The position numbers and the translations under genes are program-made. Below the pieces are notes generated by a model. That model worked only from the letters and a program-made list of their open reading frames with translations. It did not search any database and was not told where the DNA came from. DNA of 14,279 nucleotides, from positions 1 to 14,279 of the forward strand of contig JBBKVP010000061.1 in NCBI GenBank assembly GCA_037968495.1, written 5' to 3'. This stretch comes from Aestuarierythrobacter sp037968495. Lineage in GTDB: Bacteria; Pseudomonadota; Alphaproteobacteria; Sphingomonadales; Sphingomonadaceae. Of the stretch, positions 1-6,622 are shown piece by piece; positions within the stretch are counted from its first letter, which is position 1, and the number at the start of each line of letters is the position of its first letter.

Positions 1-621
1 CACGATATTCTCGTCGCCAATCTGGCGGGCAAGCCCACTGCGGAACCCAACTTCCTTCGCTTCGTGACCGGGCGGCGTAAGAAGTTCTGGAACAAGAACG
101 TGGTGGCCTTGGGATTGGCGGCCGGTTTCATGGAGCCTTTGGAGTCCACCTCAATCCACCTTGTCAACACCGGCATAAACAAGCTGATCGCATTGCTTTC
201 GCTGGACGGTATTACGCAAAATCAGGAGGACGCATTCAACCGGTTGACCGGCAAGGAATACGACCGGATCCGCGACTTTCTGATCCTGCATTACAACGCG
301 ACAACGCGCGACGATTCCGAGTTCTGGAATTACTGCCGGACCATGGAAGTCCCGGCGAGCCTGACCGAGAAAATGGAACTGTTCCGCCAGAATGGGCAAA
401 TCTTCCGCGAAGATGACGAGCTGTTTACTGAAACCAGCTGGGCCGCCGTAATGATGGGCCAAGGCATCCAGATGCGCGGCCACGGGGTGGTCGCCGGATC
501 GGTTTGCGATGCGGGCACCACGAAGGAACTCGACGAGATGGAGAAGTCGATCCGTTTTCTGGTGCAGAGCATGCCAACCCACGATCAGTTTCTGCAGCAT
601 TATTGCCCGGCGGCCGGCTGA
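1..621 (+). CDS. Tryptophan halogenase family protein, C-terminal part (5' end outside window)
   Basis: The reading frame is open from base 1 to the TGA at 619-621, giving about 206 residues of C-terminal sequence; the FAD-binding N-terminal half lies upstream of the window. A GTG at 64 is only an internal codon, because the preceding codons (HDILVANLAGKP..) already read as halogenase sequence. The segment GFMEPLESTSIHL (bases 124-162) is the hallmark of flavin-dependent tryptophan halogenases. The Glu-Ser pair in PLES (Glu codon 142-144) matches the active-site Glu346-Ser347 of PrnA. The tail (MPTHDQFLQHYC) is also family-like. Characterised members chlorinate or brominate tryptophan using FADH2 from a separate reductase. 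In sphingomonads and related marine bacteria, however, many paralogues lie near TonB-dependent receptors with no known substrate, so the substrate is open. The gene converges on the aldo/keto reductase with one base between stop codons. Confidence 0.88.
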   Translation, partial: HDILVANLAGKPTAEPNFLRFVTGRRKKFWNKNVVALGLAAGFMEPLESTSIHLVNTGINKLIALLSLDGITQNQEDAFNRLTGKEYDRIRDFLILHYNATTRDDSEFWNYCRTMEVPASLTEKMELFRQNGQIFREDDELFTETSWAAVMMGQGIQMRGHGVVAGSVCDAGTTKELDEMEKSIRFLVQSMPTHDQFLQHYCPAAG

Positions 622-622
622 G

Positions 623-1639
623 TTAACCCTTAACGGTCGGCATTCCGCTGGGCGGTGTCGGCATGGTCAGACCGGAAACTTTTTTGGGGCGATAAGGGCC
701 TTCCAGCTCACCGAGTTCTGCATCTGTTAGTTCGAGATCGACGGAGGCCAAGGCCCCTTCCATATGCCTCGGCTTGCTCGCGCCGATGATCGGTGCCGCA
801 ACGCCTTTCGTGAAGTGCCACGCAAGGCCAACGGTCGCCCGCGATACGCCCCGCGCTTCGGCAATCTTCCCAACAGCTTCCACAATTGCGCGGTCGGCAT
901 TATCGCCTTCGCCATAGAGATGCTCGTTCATCGCGTCGCTGTCGTTTCTCTGTGTGGTTTCGTCCCACGCTCGGGCGAGTTTGCCGCGCGCAAGCGGGCT
1001 CCACGGGATCAGACCAACGCTCTCGTCATGGCAGAGCGGGATCATCTCGCGCTCTTCCTCGCGGTAAAGCAAATTAAGGTGGTTCTGCATTGACACGAAC
1101 GGCGTCCAACCATTGCTGCGCGCCACTTCCTGTGCGCGGGCGAATTGCCATGCATGCATGGAGGATGCTCCAATGTGCAGCGCCTTGCCCGCCTTTACGA
1201 TATCGTGCAGCGCTTCCATCGTTTCTTCCGCAGGAACCTCGTCATCCCAGCGGTGGATTTGCAGCAGATCGACATATTCCATATCTAGCCGTTTCAGACT
1301 GGCATCAATGGCCGCGAACAAGGCCTTGCGTGAATTGCCGCGTGTATTCGGGCCAAGCCCCCACGGGAAATACGCCTTGGTCGCAACCACCACTTCATCG
1401 CGCCGGGCAAGCTCTTTGAGCGCACGCCCGAGCACTTCCTCCGAGGCGCCATTTGAATAGATGTTCGCAGTATCGAAGAAGTTGATCCCGCCTTCCAGCG
1501 CTTGGCGGTAGAAGGGCCTGCTCTGCTCTTCATCCAGCACCCAATCATGGTGCCCCTTCTTCGGATCACCATAAGTCATGCATCCTAGGCAAAGCCGCGA
1601 TACGTTGAGGCCGGTGTTACCAAGGCGGGTGTATTTCAT
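623..1639 (-). CDS. Aldo/keto reductase
   Basis: A 338-residue NADPH-dependent oxidoreductase of the aldo/keto reductase superfamily, a cytosolic TIM barrel that reduces aldehydes or ketones. The family start KYTRLGNTGLNVSRLCLG is at residues 2-19. The catalytic tetrad reads Asp56, Tyr61 (FDTANIYS), Lys88 (ATKAYF) and His129 (QIHRWD). The cofactor-binding tail PIIGASKPRHMEGAL is present. Length is normal for the YajO/Tas-like subgroup. It is the last gene of a three-gene minus-strand unit, 17 bp after the SDR stop, with a GGAAG ribosome site (about 1648-1652) 8 bases ahead of the ATG. Co-transcription with an acyl-CoA dehydrogenase suggests work on a lipid-derived carbonyl, but the substrate cannot be read from the sequence. 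Confidence 0.93.
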   Translation of the reverse strand: MKYTRLGNTGLNVSRLCLGCMTYGDPKKGHHDWVLDEEQSRPFYRQALEGGINFFDTANIYSNGASEEVLGRALKELARRDEVVVATKAYFPWGLGPNTRGNSRKALFAAIDASLKRLDMEYVDLLQIHRWDDEVPAEETMEALHDIVKAGKALHIGASSMHAWQFARAQEVARSNGWTPFVSMQNHLNLLYREEEREMIPLCHDESVGLIPWSPLARGKLARAWDETTQRNDSDAMNEHLYGEGDNADRAIVEAVGKIAEARGVSRATVGLAWHFTKGVAAPIIGASKPRHMEGALASVDLELTDAELGELEGPYRPKKVSGLTMPTPPSGMPTVKG

Positions 1640-1656
1640 GGGAATATCTTCCTAGC

Positions 1657-2394
1657 TCAAAGCGTCATTCCGCCATCGGCAATGATCGTTTGGCCAACAA
1701 CATAGGCTGACATTGGCGAGGCGAGGAACATGGCGACGCCCGCCATCTCGTCAGGAGTGCCATAGCGGTGCAGCGGAATCATTCGAAGCGCTCCAGCGCT
1801 TCGCTTCTCGTCCTTGGTAACTACCGTGGTCATCTTGGTTTCGACGAAGCCAGGCGCGATACCGTTCACGCGGATACCGTCACGCGCCCATGCTTGCGCC
1901 AGCGTTTTGGTCAGGCTGGCCGATGCTGCTTTCGATGCGGCATAGGCAGGATTGCCGACCATTGCGTTGAAGCTGGCGATGGAGTTCAGAATGATCAGCG
2001 CGCCCTTGGTATCGCGCAAGGCAGAGTGGAACTTGCGCGCACAATCCATCACGGAATTGATGTTCACATCCATCACATTGTCCCAGCCCTCTCGGCCATA
2101 TTCGCGCTGGTCATACAGGACGATGCCTTGGCTCAGGACTAATGTATCGAGCGTGCCTCCGGGAAGTTCATACGCATCCAGCGCCGCACGGTCGGTTACA
2201 TCGAGCTGCTGATAATGCAGACCGTCCATGTGTGAACCGTCCACCCCGGCATAGTCTTCGGCTTTCGCCCGCGTGCCGGTAATATGAACGCTTGCACCGC
2301 GAGCGCGAAAGTTTTGCGCAATGCCGTTACCGATCCCGCTCGACCCTCCAATGACCAGAACTGTCTTGCCGGAAAAGTCGAGTGGATCAGTCAT
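1657..2394 (-). CDS. Short-chain dehydrogenase/reductase (SDR), possible 3-hydroxyacyl-CoA dehydrogenase
   Basis: A 245-residue classical SDR with a Rossmann fold. The dinucleotide-binding motif GGSSGIG is at residues 16-22. The usual NAG segment is changed to SQG (residues 88-90). The catalytic residues are Asn111, Ser138 (ILNSIAS) and Tyr151-x3-Lys155 (YAASK). The C-terminal IADGGMTL is typical of FabG-like SDRs. It sits 47 bp downstream of the acyl-CoA dehydrogenase stop and 17 bp before the aldo/keto reductase, so the three probably form one transcript. An AAGGGA ribosome site lies about 8 bases before the ATG. No classical FadB-type 3-hydroxyacyl-CoA dehydrogenase is visible, so this SDR is the best local candidate for the third beta-oxidation step. 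That role is inferred from context only; a sterol or general alcohol dehydrogenase is equally compatible with the sequence. Confidence 0.92.
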   Translation of the reverse strand: MTDPLDFSGKTVLVIGGSSGIGNGIAQNFRARGASVHITGTRAKAEDYAGVDGSHMDGLHYQQLDVTDRAALDAYELPGGTLDTLVLSQGIVLYDQREYGREGWDNVMDVNINSVMDCARKFHSALRDTKGALIILNSIASFNAMVGNPAYAASKAASASLTKTLAQAWARDGIRVNGIAPGFVETKMTTVVTKDEKRSAGALRMIPLHRYGTPDEMAGVAMFLASPMSAYVVGQTIIADGGMTL

Positions 2395-2441
2395 AGTTTA
2401 GTCCCTTGGATTGGGTGGTTCAGTAGTGCTTACATAGACGC

Positions 2442-3605
2442 TTACATCGAGCGCGCGATGACCATTTTCATGATCTCGTTTGATCCGCCGTAAATCCGGC
2501 TGACGCGGCTGTCGCGGAACATCCGCGCGATAGGGTAATCGTTGATATATCCGGATCCGCCATGCAGTTGCAGACATTTATCGACCACCTCGCCCTGCAA
2601 TTCGGTAATCCAGTACTTCGCCATACATGCGGTCGGCACGTCCAGCTTGCCCTCGAGATGCTTGGCAATGCAATCATTGACGAACACCTTCGCCGCTGTA
2701 CCGCGGGCCTTCAGATCAGCCATTACGAACTGCGTATTCTGGAAATCCCAGATTGTTTTGCCGAAGGCTTTGCGCTCTTTTGTGAACTTGATCGTTTCCT
2801 CTAAAGCGCGCTCGATCACGGTCATGCCGCCCATCGCGATGATCAGGCGTTCCTGCGGAAGCTCGCCCATCAGCTGGTAGAAGCCCTTGCCCTCTTCCCC
2901 GCCGAGCACATTGTCGCTGGGAACGAAAACATCGTCGAAAAACAATTCGGAGGTGTCCTGCGCATCCAGCCCGATCTTGTCGAGCTTCTTGCCGCGCTGG
3001 AACCCCTCTGCACCCTCTGTTTCCAGCAGCAACAGCGAAATGCCCTTAGCACGTTCGTTCGGGTCGGTTTTCGCAACCACGATGATGAAATCAGCAATCT
3101 GGCCGTTGGAAATATAAGTCTTGGCGCCGTTCAGCCTGTAACCATTGCCGTCTTTCAGCGCGGTAGTCGTGATGCTTTGAAGGTCAGAGCCCACGCCCGG
3201 CTCGGTCATGGCGATAGCACTCACCAATTCGCCGGAAACCAGCTTGGGAAGGTACTTCTTTTTCTGCTCTTCGGTCCCGTGGCGCACCAGATAGGGCAGT
3301 ATGATCGTGTTATGCAGGCTGGCGGCGAAGCCATCAACGCCGTGAATACCCTGCTGGTCAATGACAACCATCTCATGGCGGAAGTCGCCGCCATGGCCGC
3401 CATATTCTTCCGGGACTGAACTGCCCAACAGGCCCGCCTCACCCGCCTCGTTCCAGAATTCGCGTTCGACCTGGCCGTCTTCGCGCCATTTGAGCACCCG
3501 TTTTTCAGGCGCATGTTTGGCGTAGAATTTCCCAACTGCGTCGGCGAAGATCGAAATCTCCTCCTCAGCCATAAATTCGGGTGCGGGGACATCAATGGCG
3601 GCCAT
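2442..3605 (-). CDS. Acyl-CoA dehydrogenase, long-chain/isovaleryl-like active site
   Basis: A 387-residue FAD flavoprotein that introduces the trans-2 double bond into an acyl-CoA, passing electrons to ETF. Family motifs are in order: LVSAIAMTEPGVGSDL (residues 127-142, FAD and substrate binding), RKAFGKTIWDFQN (278-290), LHGGSGYINDYPI (347-359) and IYGGSNEIMK (371-380). The usual C-terminal catalytic Glu (MCAD Glu376, as in YEGT) is Gly373 here. Instead PQERLIIA (250-257) supplies Glu252, the helix position used by LCAD and isovaleryl-CoA dehydrogenase. The resemblance to LCAD extends to ACMAKYW (326-332). The ATG is preceded by AAGGATT, and the start agrees with the family N-terminus. It is the first gene of the minus-strand unit, just downstream of a 20-bp palindrome, and divergent from the alpha/beta hydrolase. 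Confidence 0.95.
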   Translation of the reverse strand: MAAIDVPAPEFMAEEEISIFADAVGKFYAKHAPEKRVLKWREDGQVEREFWNEAGEAGLLGSSVPEEYGGHGGDFRHEMVVIDQQGIHGVDGFAASLHNTIILPYLVRHGTEEQKKKYLPKLVSGELVSAIAMTEPGVGSDLQSITTTALKDGNGYRLNGAKTYISNGQIADFIIVVAKTDPNERAKGISLLLLETEGAEGFQRGKKLDKIGLDAQDTSELFFDDVFVPSDNVLGGEEGKGFYQLMGELPQERLIIAMGGMTVIERALEETIKFTKERKAFGKTIWDFQNTQFVMADLKARGTAAKVFVNDCIAKHLEGKLDVPTACMAKYWITELQGEVVDKCLQLHGGSGYINDYPIARMFRDSRVSRIYGGSNEIMKMVIARSM

Positions 3606-3621
3606 GCTGCGAATCCTTCAT

Positions 3622-3641
3622 GTTTAATCGTTCGATTAAAC
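3622..3641. promoter_or_regulatory. Palindromic operator, copy 1 (TTTAATCG-TT-CGATTAAA)
   Basis: GTTTAATCG and CGATTAAAC form a perfect inverted repeat with 9-base arms around a two-base centre. It begins 16 bases upstream of the acyl-CoA dehydrogenase ATG, in the gap shared with the divergent alpha/beta hydrolase. The same 18-base core recurs at 6576-6593, ahead of the thiolase and enoyl-CoA hydratase. Two-fold symmetry and this length fit a dimeric helix-turn-helix repressor, such as the TetR-family regulators that sense acyl-CoAs in other bacteria. The regulator is not in the window, and the motif differs from the PsrA and KstR consensus sequences as I recall them. Confidence 0.75.
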
Positions 3642-3643
3642 TG

Positions 3644-3671
3644 CTTGTAACACGCCGACTGCATCGGGCAA
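3644..3671 (-). promoter_or_regulatory. Possible promoter of the acyl-CoA dehydrogenase unit
   Basis: On the minus strand, TTGCCC (3671-3666) and TACAAG (3649-3644) are spaced 16 bases apart and lie directly upstream of the palindrome. A transcript would start inside the palindrome, which fits repression by blocking polymerase. The -10 box is a poor match, so this is tentative. Confidence 0.3.
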
Positions 3672-3710
3672 CAGATTGCGCAGATTGATCTGCTGTTTAT
3701 AGGACCACGC

Positions 3711-4583
3711 ATGGAATTGATCGGACCAACATCGCAAAGCTACATCTCGCAGCGCAGCCGTCTGCATTTTGCCGACTGGGGCAATCCGGAAGCACCGCCG
3801 CTGATACTGCTGCACGGCGGGCGCGATCATTGCCGCAATTGGGACTGGACCGCCGAGGCGCTGCGGAAGGACTGGCACATTATCTGCCCCGACCTGCGTG
3901 GCCACGGCGACAGCGAATGGACCAGCACCGGCTATTATCCTCTGATGTCCTATGTCTATGATCTGGCGCAGTTGATCCACCAGAACGAATGGGCACCGGT
4001 TACTATCGTCGCACATTCTATGGGCGGAAATGTCGCGCTGCGCTATGCCGGGATGTTCCCAGAGAAAGTCCGCAAGCTGGTCGCCATCGAAGGGCTCGGT
4101 CCATCGCCGACACGCCAAGCGGAACTGGACAAAAACCCTTTTTACGAACGCTGGGGAGGGTGGATCGAGAACAAGCGCAACGCCACATCACGCACCCCGC
4201 GCCGCTACGAAACATTCGAGGATGCGCTCAAGCGGATGCAGGGCGAAAACAGCTATCTCTCGGACGAGCAGGCGCGGCATCTGACGCTGCATGCCGTCAT
4301 GCGGAACGAGGATGGCACTTTCAGCTGGAAGTTCGACCCGCATATGCATGTCTGGCCGCCAGACGATTTCGGACCGGAACAGATGCAAGAGCTATGGGGC
4401 CGGATCACTTGCCCAACGCGTCTGATCTACGGCAATGATAGCTGGGCCTCAAACCCCAAGGGCGACGGGCGGATGAAGCACTTCGGCGATAATGTTAGCC
4501 TGACAAGCTACGACCGCGCCGGACACTGGGTACATCACGACCGCTTCGATGACTTCGTGCAGGAACTGAAAGACTTTTTGTAA
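3711..4583 (+). CDS. Alpha/beta hydrolase
   Basis: A 290-residue cytosolic alpha/beta-hydrolase-fold enzyme. The oxyanion-hole motif LLHGG is at residues 33-37, PDLRGHGDS at 60-68, and the nucleophile elbow AHSMGG at 101-106 gives Ser103. The probable acid is Asp243 (IYGND) and the base His272 (AGHWVHHD). The serine nucleophile argues against epoxide hydrolases and haloalkane dehalogenases, which use Asp. Esterase, lactonase, thioesterase or C-C hydrolase activity are all possible. AGGA (3701-3704), six bases before the ATG, supports the start. It is divergent from the acyl-CoA dehydrogenase unit and shares its intergenic palindrome. Its 3' end converges on the racemase gene with 18 bases between. 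Placement inside the acyl-CoA cluster suggests it frees or opens an intermediate of the same pathway. Confidence 0.92.
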   Translation: MELIGPTSQSYISQRSRLHFADWGNPEAPPLILLHGGRDHCRNWDWTAEALRKDWHIICPDLRGHGDSEWTSTGYYPLMSYVYDLAQLIHQNEWAPVTIVAHSMGGNVALRYAGMFPEKVRKLVAIEGLGPSPTRQAELDKNPFYERWGGWIENKRNATSRTPRRYETFEDALKRMQGENSYLSDEQARHLTLHAVMRNEDGTFSWKFDPHMHVWPPDDFGPEQMQELWGRITCPTRLIYGNDSWASNPKGDGRMKHFGDNVSLTSYDRAGHWVHHDRFDDFVQELKDFL

Positions 4584-4601
4584 CTCTGCTGCAATAGAAG
4601 G

Positions 4602-5750
4602 TTAGCCAATCACACCCGAAGCACGTAGATTGACAATATCGGCATCAGTCATTTCTATGCCGCGCAAAATGTCGTCCGTGTCGTTGCCCGGTGCAACTGC
4701 AGGTTTAGGAATAGCCGTGGCGGTTGCGCTGTAACGCGGCGCCGGCGCAGGTTGCAGATCGCCGCCTACCTCGACAAAAGTTCGGCGCGCCTGATTGTGC
4801 GGGTGATCAGGAGCTTCACCCAGCGACAGGACTGGCGCGAAGCAAATGTCAGTATGCTCCATCAGCGCGCACCATTCGTCGCGGGTTTTAGTTTTGAATA
4901 GATCGGTCAACTTGGCTTTCAATGATGGCCAGGCGCTGCGGTCCATCTGGCGATCGAACTCGGCGTCGTCTTTGAGGCCGGCGATCCGCCGCAGTTCGTC
5001 GTAGAATTGCGGTTCGATCGAGCCGAGCGAGACAAATCCGCCATCGGCGCACTCATAAGTGTCGTAATAATGTGCGCCGGTATCGAGCATATTGGTGCCG
5101 CGCTCGTCGCTCCAGACACCCATGTTGCGCATACCCTGGATCATGCTCATCAGAACTGCAGTTCCGTCAGTCATGGCGCAGTCGATCACTTGGCCTTCAC
5201 CGCCGCGCGCAACGTTCAGAAGCGCGTTCGACATACCAAACGCCAGCATCATGCCGCCGCCGCCAAAATCGCCGACCATATTAATTGGTGGCGTCGGTTT
5301 TTCGCCCGCCCGGCCATAGTGATGCAGCGCTCCGGCGAGAGCGATGTAGTTGATGTCGTGGCCAGCCGCATGGGCATAGGGACCGGTCTGGCCCCAGCCG
5401 GTCATGCGTCCATAGACAAGCTTCGGATTATCAGCGAGCAGCACATCGGGGCCGAGCCCGAGACGCTCCATCACACCAGGGCGGAAACCTTCGATGATCC
5501 CGTCAGCGCTTGCGCAAAGTTTGCGCACTAGAGCCAAGCCTTCAGCGCTCTTCAAGTTCACCGCGATGGATTTGCGGCTGCGCGCGAGCACATCCTTACT
5601 GCTTTGCGGCGTAGTCCCGCCCTTCTTGCCGTCAGCGCGATCAATGCGGATCACTTCTGCGCCGTGGTCGGCGAGCATCATGCCGCAAAACGGTCCTGGC
5701 CCGATTCCGGCAAATTCGACAATGCGGACGCCGTGGAGCGGGCCGGGCAT
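4602..5750 (-). CDS. Alpha-methylacyl-CoA racemase (CaiB/BaiF family)
   Basis: The protein has 382 residues, counted from the ATG at 5750-5748. It belongs to the CaiB/BaiF (class III CoA-transferase) family, but the details point to a 2-methylacyl-CoA racemase, which interconverts (2R)- and (2S)-methylacyl-CoAs so that the S form can enter beta-oxidation. PLHGVRIVEFAGIGPGPF opens the protein. The residues matching the catalytic set of the Mycobacterium tuberculosis racemase MCR are His131 (GHDINYIALAG), Asp161 (NMVGDFGGG) and Glu246 (GSIEPQFY); RIDR (35-38) is the CoA-binding segment. MCR is about 360 residues, so length is normal. The frame stays open upstream to an ATG at 5969, but those 73 codons overlap the hydratase gene and read as low-complexity Arg/Ser sequence. 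The chosen start lies four bases after the hydratase stop with TAAGG just before it, so the pair is tightly coupled. Confidence 0.92.
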   Translation of the reverse strand: MPGPLHGVRIVEFAGIGPGPFCGMMLADHGAEVIRIDRADGKKGGTTPQSSKDVLARSRKSIAVNLKSAEGLALVRKLCASADGIIEGFRPGVMERLGLGPDVLLADNPKLVYGRMTGWGQTGPYAHAAGHDINYIALAGALHHYGRAGEKPTPPINMVGDFGGGGMMLAFGMSNALLNVARGGEGQVIDCAMTDGTAVLMSMIQGMRNMGVWSDERGTNMLDTGAHYYDTYECADGGFVSLGSIEPQFYDELRRIAGLKDDAEFDRQMDRSAWPSLKAKLTDLFKTKTRDEWCALMEHTDICFAPVLSLGEAPDHPHNQARRTFVEVGGDLQPAPAPRYSATATAIPKPAVAPGNDTDDILRGIEMTDADIVNLRASGVIG

Positions 5751-5754
5751 AGCC

Positions 5755-6516
5755 TTACTTACCCGTCCAGTTGGGCTTGCGCTTTTCGGCAAATGCAGCC
5801 GAGCCTTCACGTGCGTCTTGCGACATGAACACCTGCGGCAACAATTCCGCCTGCTTCTTGTAGCGTTCTGCAATCGGCCAGCTGCGCGATTCTTCGATGA
5901 TCTGCTTTGAAACGCGCACTGCAACCGGGCCGTTGGCGGTGATGATTTGGGCGAGTTCCTTGGCAGCATCGAGTGCAGGTCCGTCAGTAACGCGGTTGAT
6001 CAGGCCGATCTGATGTGCGCGTTCTGCCCCGATGAACTCACCGGTGAGCGCCAGCTCCATTGCCACCTTATGCGGGATGAGGTCAGGCAGGATCATTAGC
6101 CCGCCCGCAGCCGCAGCGAGCCCGCGCTTTGCCTCAGGAATGCCGAATTTCGCGGCGCTGTTGGCCACCACCAGATCGCAGGCGATCATCAGTTCAAGCC
6201 CACCCGCCAGCGCATAGCCTTCAACCGCAGCGATCAGCGGCTTGACCGGCTTTTGCTCGGTCAGCCCACCAAAACCGCGCCCTTCGACGAATGGCCGCTC
6301 GCCGCGCAGGAAGCCCTTGAGGTCCATGCCCGAACAGAAAGTTCCGCCAGCCCCGGTCAGTATGCCGACGCGCAAATTGTCATCGGCATCGAGCCGGTCG
6401 AGCGCAGCCGCAATTCCTTCAGATGCCGCCTTGGTCATGGCATTCTTGGCTTCCGGCCGGTTAATCGTGATGATCAGAATGCCGTCTTCTTCCTGCGTGA
6501 GAACTTCTTCGGTCAT
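5755..6516 (-). CDS. Enoyl-CoA hydratase/isomerase (crotonase family)
   Basis: A 253-residue crotonase-fold enzyme expected to add water across trans-2-enoyl-CoA. The oxyanion-hole segment FCSGMDLKGF is at residues 60-69 and a second glycine-rich segment, YALAGGLEL, at 101-109. Two glutamates 20 residues apart, Glu108 (GGLEL) and Glu128 (GIPEAKRGL), match Glu144 and Glu164 of rat mitochondrial enoyl-CoA hydratase, so hydratase rather than pure isomerase chemistry is likely. The C-terminus REGSAAFAEKRKPNW is characteristic. AAGGA (6524-6528) lies about seven bases ahead of the ATG. It is the first gene of a two-gene minus-strand unit with the racemase, divergent from the thiolase. The shared palindrome lies about 60-77 bases upstream. 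Confidence 0.95.
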   Translation of the reverse strand: MTEEVLTQEEDGILIITINRPEAKNAMTKAASEGIAAALDRLDADDNLRVGILTGAGGTFCSGMDLKGFLRGERPFVEGRGFGGLTEQKPVKPLIAAVEGYALAGGLELMIACDLVVANSAAKFGIPEAKRGLAAAAGGLMILPDLIPHKVAMELALTGEFIGAERAHQIGLINRVTDGPALDAAKELAQIITANGPVAVRVSKQIIEESRSWPIAERYKKQAELLPQVFMSQDAREGSAAFAEKRKPNWTGK

Positions 6517-6550
6517 TTCCTGTTCCTTCGGATTTGTCTGAATACCCCAC

Positions 6551-6579
6551 TTGCGGTGAGGCGCTTGAAGGCATATTTA
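6551..6579 (+). promoter_or_regulatory. Possible thiolase promoter
   Basis: TTGCGG (6551-6556) and TATTTA (6574-6579) are separated by 17 bases, and the -10 box runs into the palindrome at 6576. An alternative pair is TTGAAG (6565-6570) and ATTAAA (6588-6593), also 17 bases apart. In either case the palindrome overlaps the core promoter, as at the acyl-CoA dehydrogenase unit. Neither pair matches the consensus well. Confidence 0.3.
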
Positions 6580-6593
6580 ATCGAGCGATTAAA
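6576..6593. promoter_or_regulatory. Palindromic operator, copy 2 (TTTAATCG-AG-CGATTAAA)
   Basis: A perfect inverted repeat with 8-base arms around AG, identical in both arms to the core of the palindrome at 3623-3640; only the two central bases differ. It lies between the divergent enoyl-CoA hydratase and thiolase genes, 29 bases before the thiolase ATG. Conserved arms with a variable centre in two divergent promoter regions are strong internal evidence for a protein-binding site. I infer a shared acyl-CoA-responsive repressor. Confidence 0.78.
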
Positions 6594-6622
6594 CATGTCC
6601 ACCCCATAAGGAGCTAGCCGCC

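Noticed and set aside
622..634. Inverted repeat GTTAA-CCC-TTAAC between the halogenase and aldo/keto reductase stops as a shared terminator
   Set aside because: The stem is five AT-rich pairs with a 3-base loop and no following T-run on either strand; it mostly reflects the two facing stop codons.
3676..3703. Promoter for the alpha/beta hydrolase (TTGCGC, 16 bases, TATAGG)
   Set aside because: Transcription would start almost at the ATG and exclude the AGGA ribosome site, so the -10 resemblance is probably chance.
5751..5969. N-terminal extension of the racemase reading frame to an ATG at 5969
   Set aside because: It overlaps the end of the enoyl-CoA hydratase gene, reads as Arg/Ser-rich non-family sequence, and the family N-terminus begins exactly at the ATG at 5750.
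6460..6468. Half-site of the palindrome (TTAATCG) inside the enoyl-CoA hydratase gene
   Set aside because: Only one arm is present, it lies inside coding sequence, and the opposite arm does not match.
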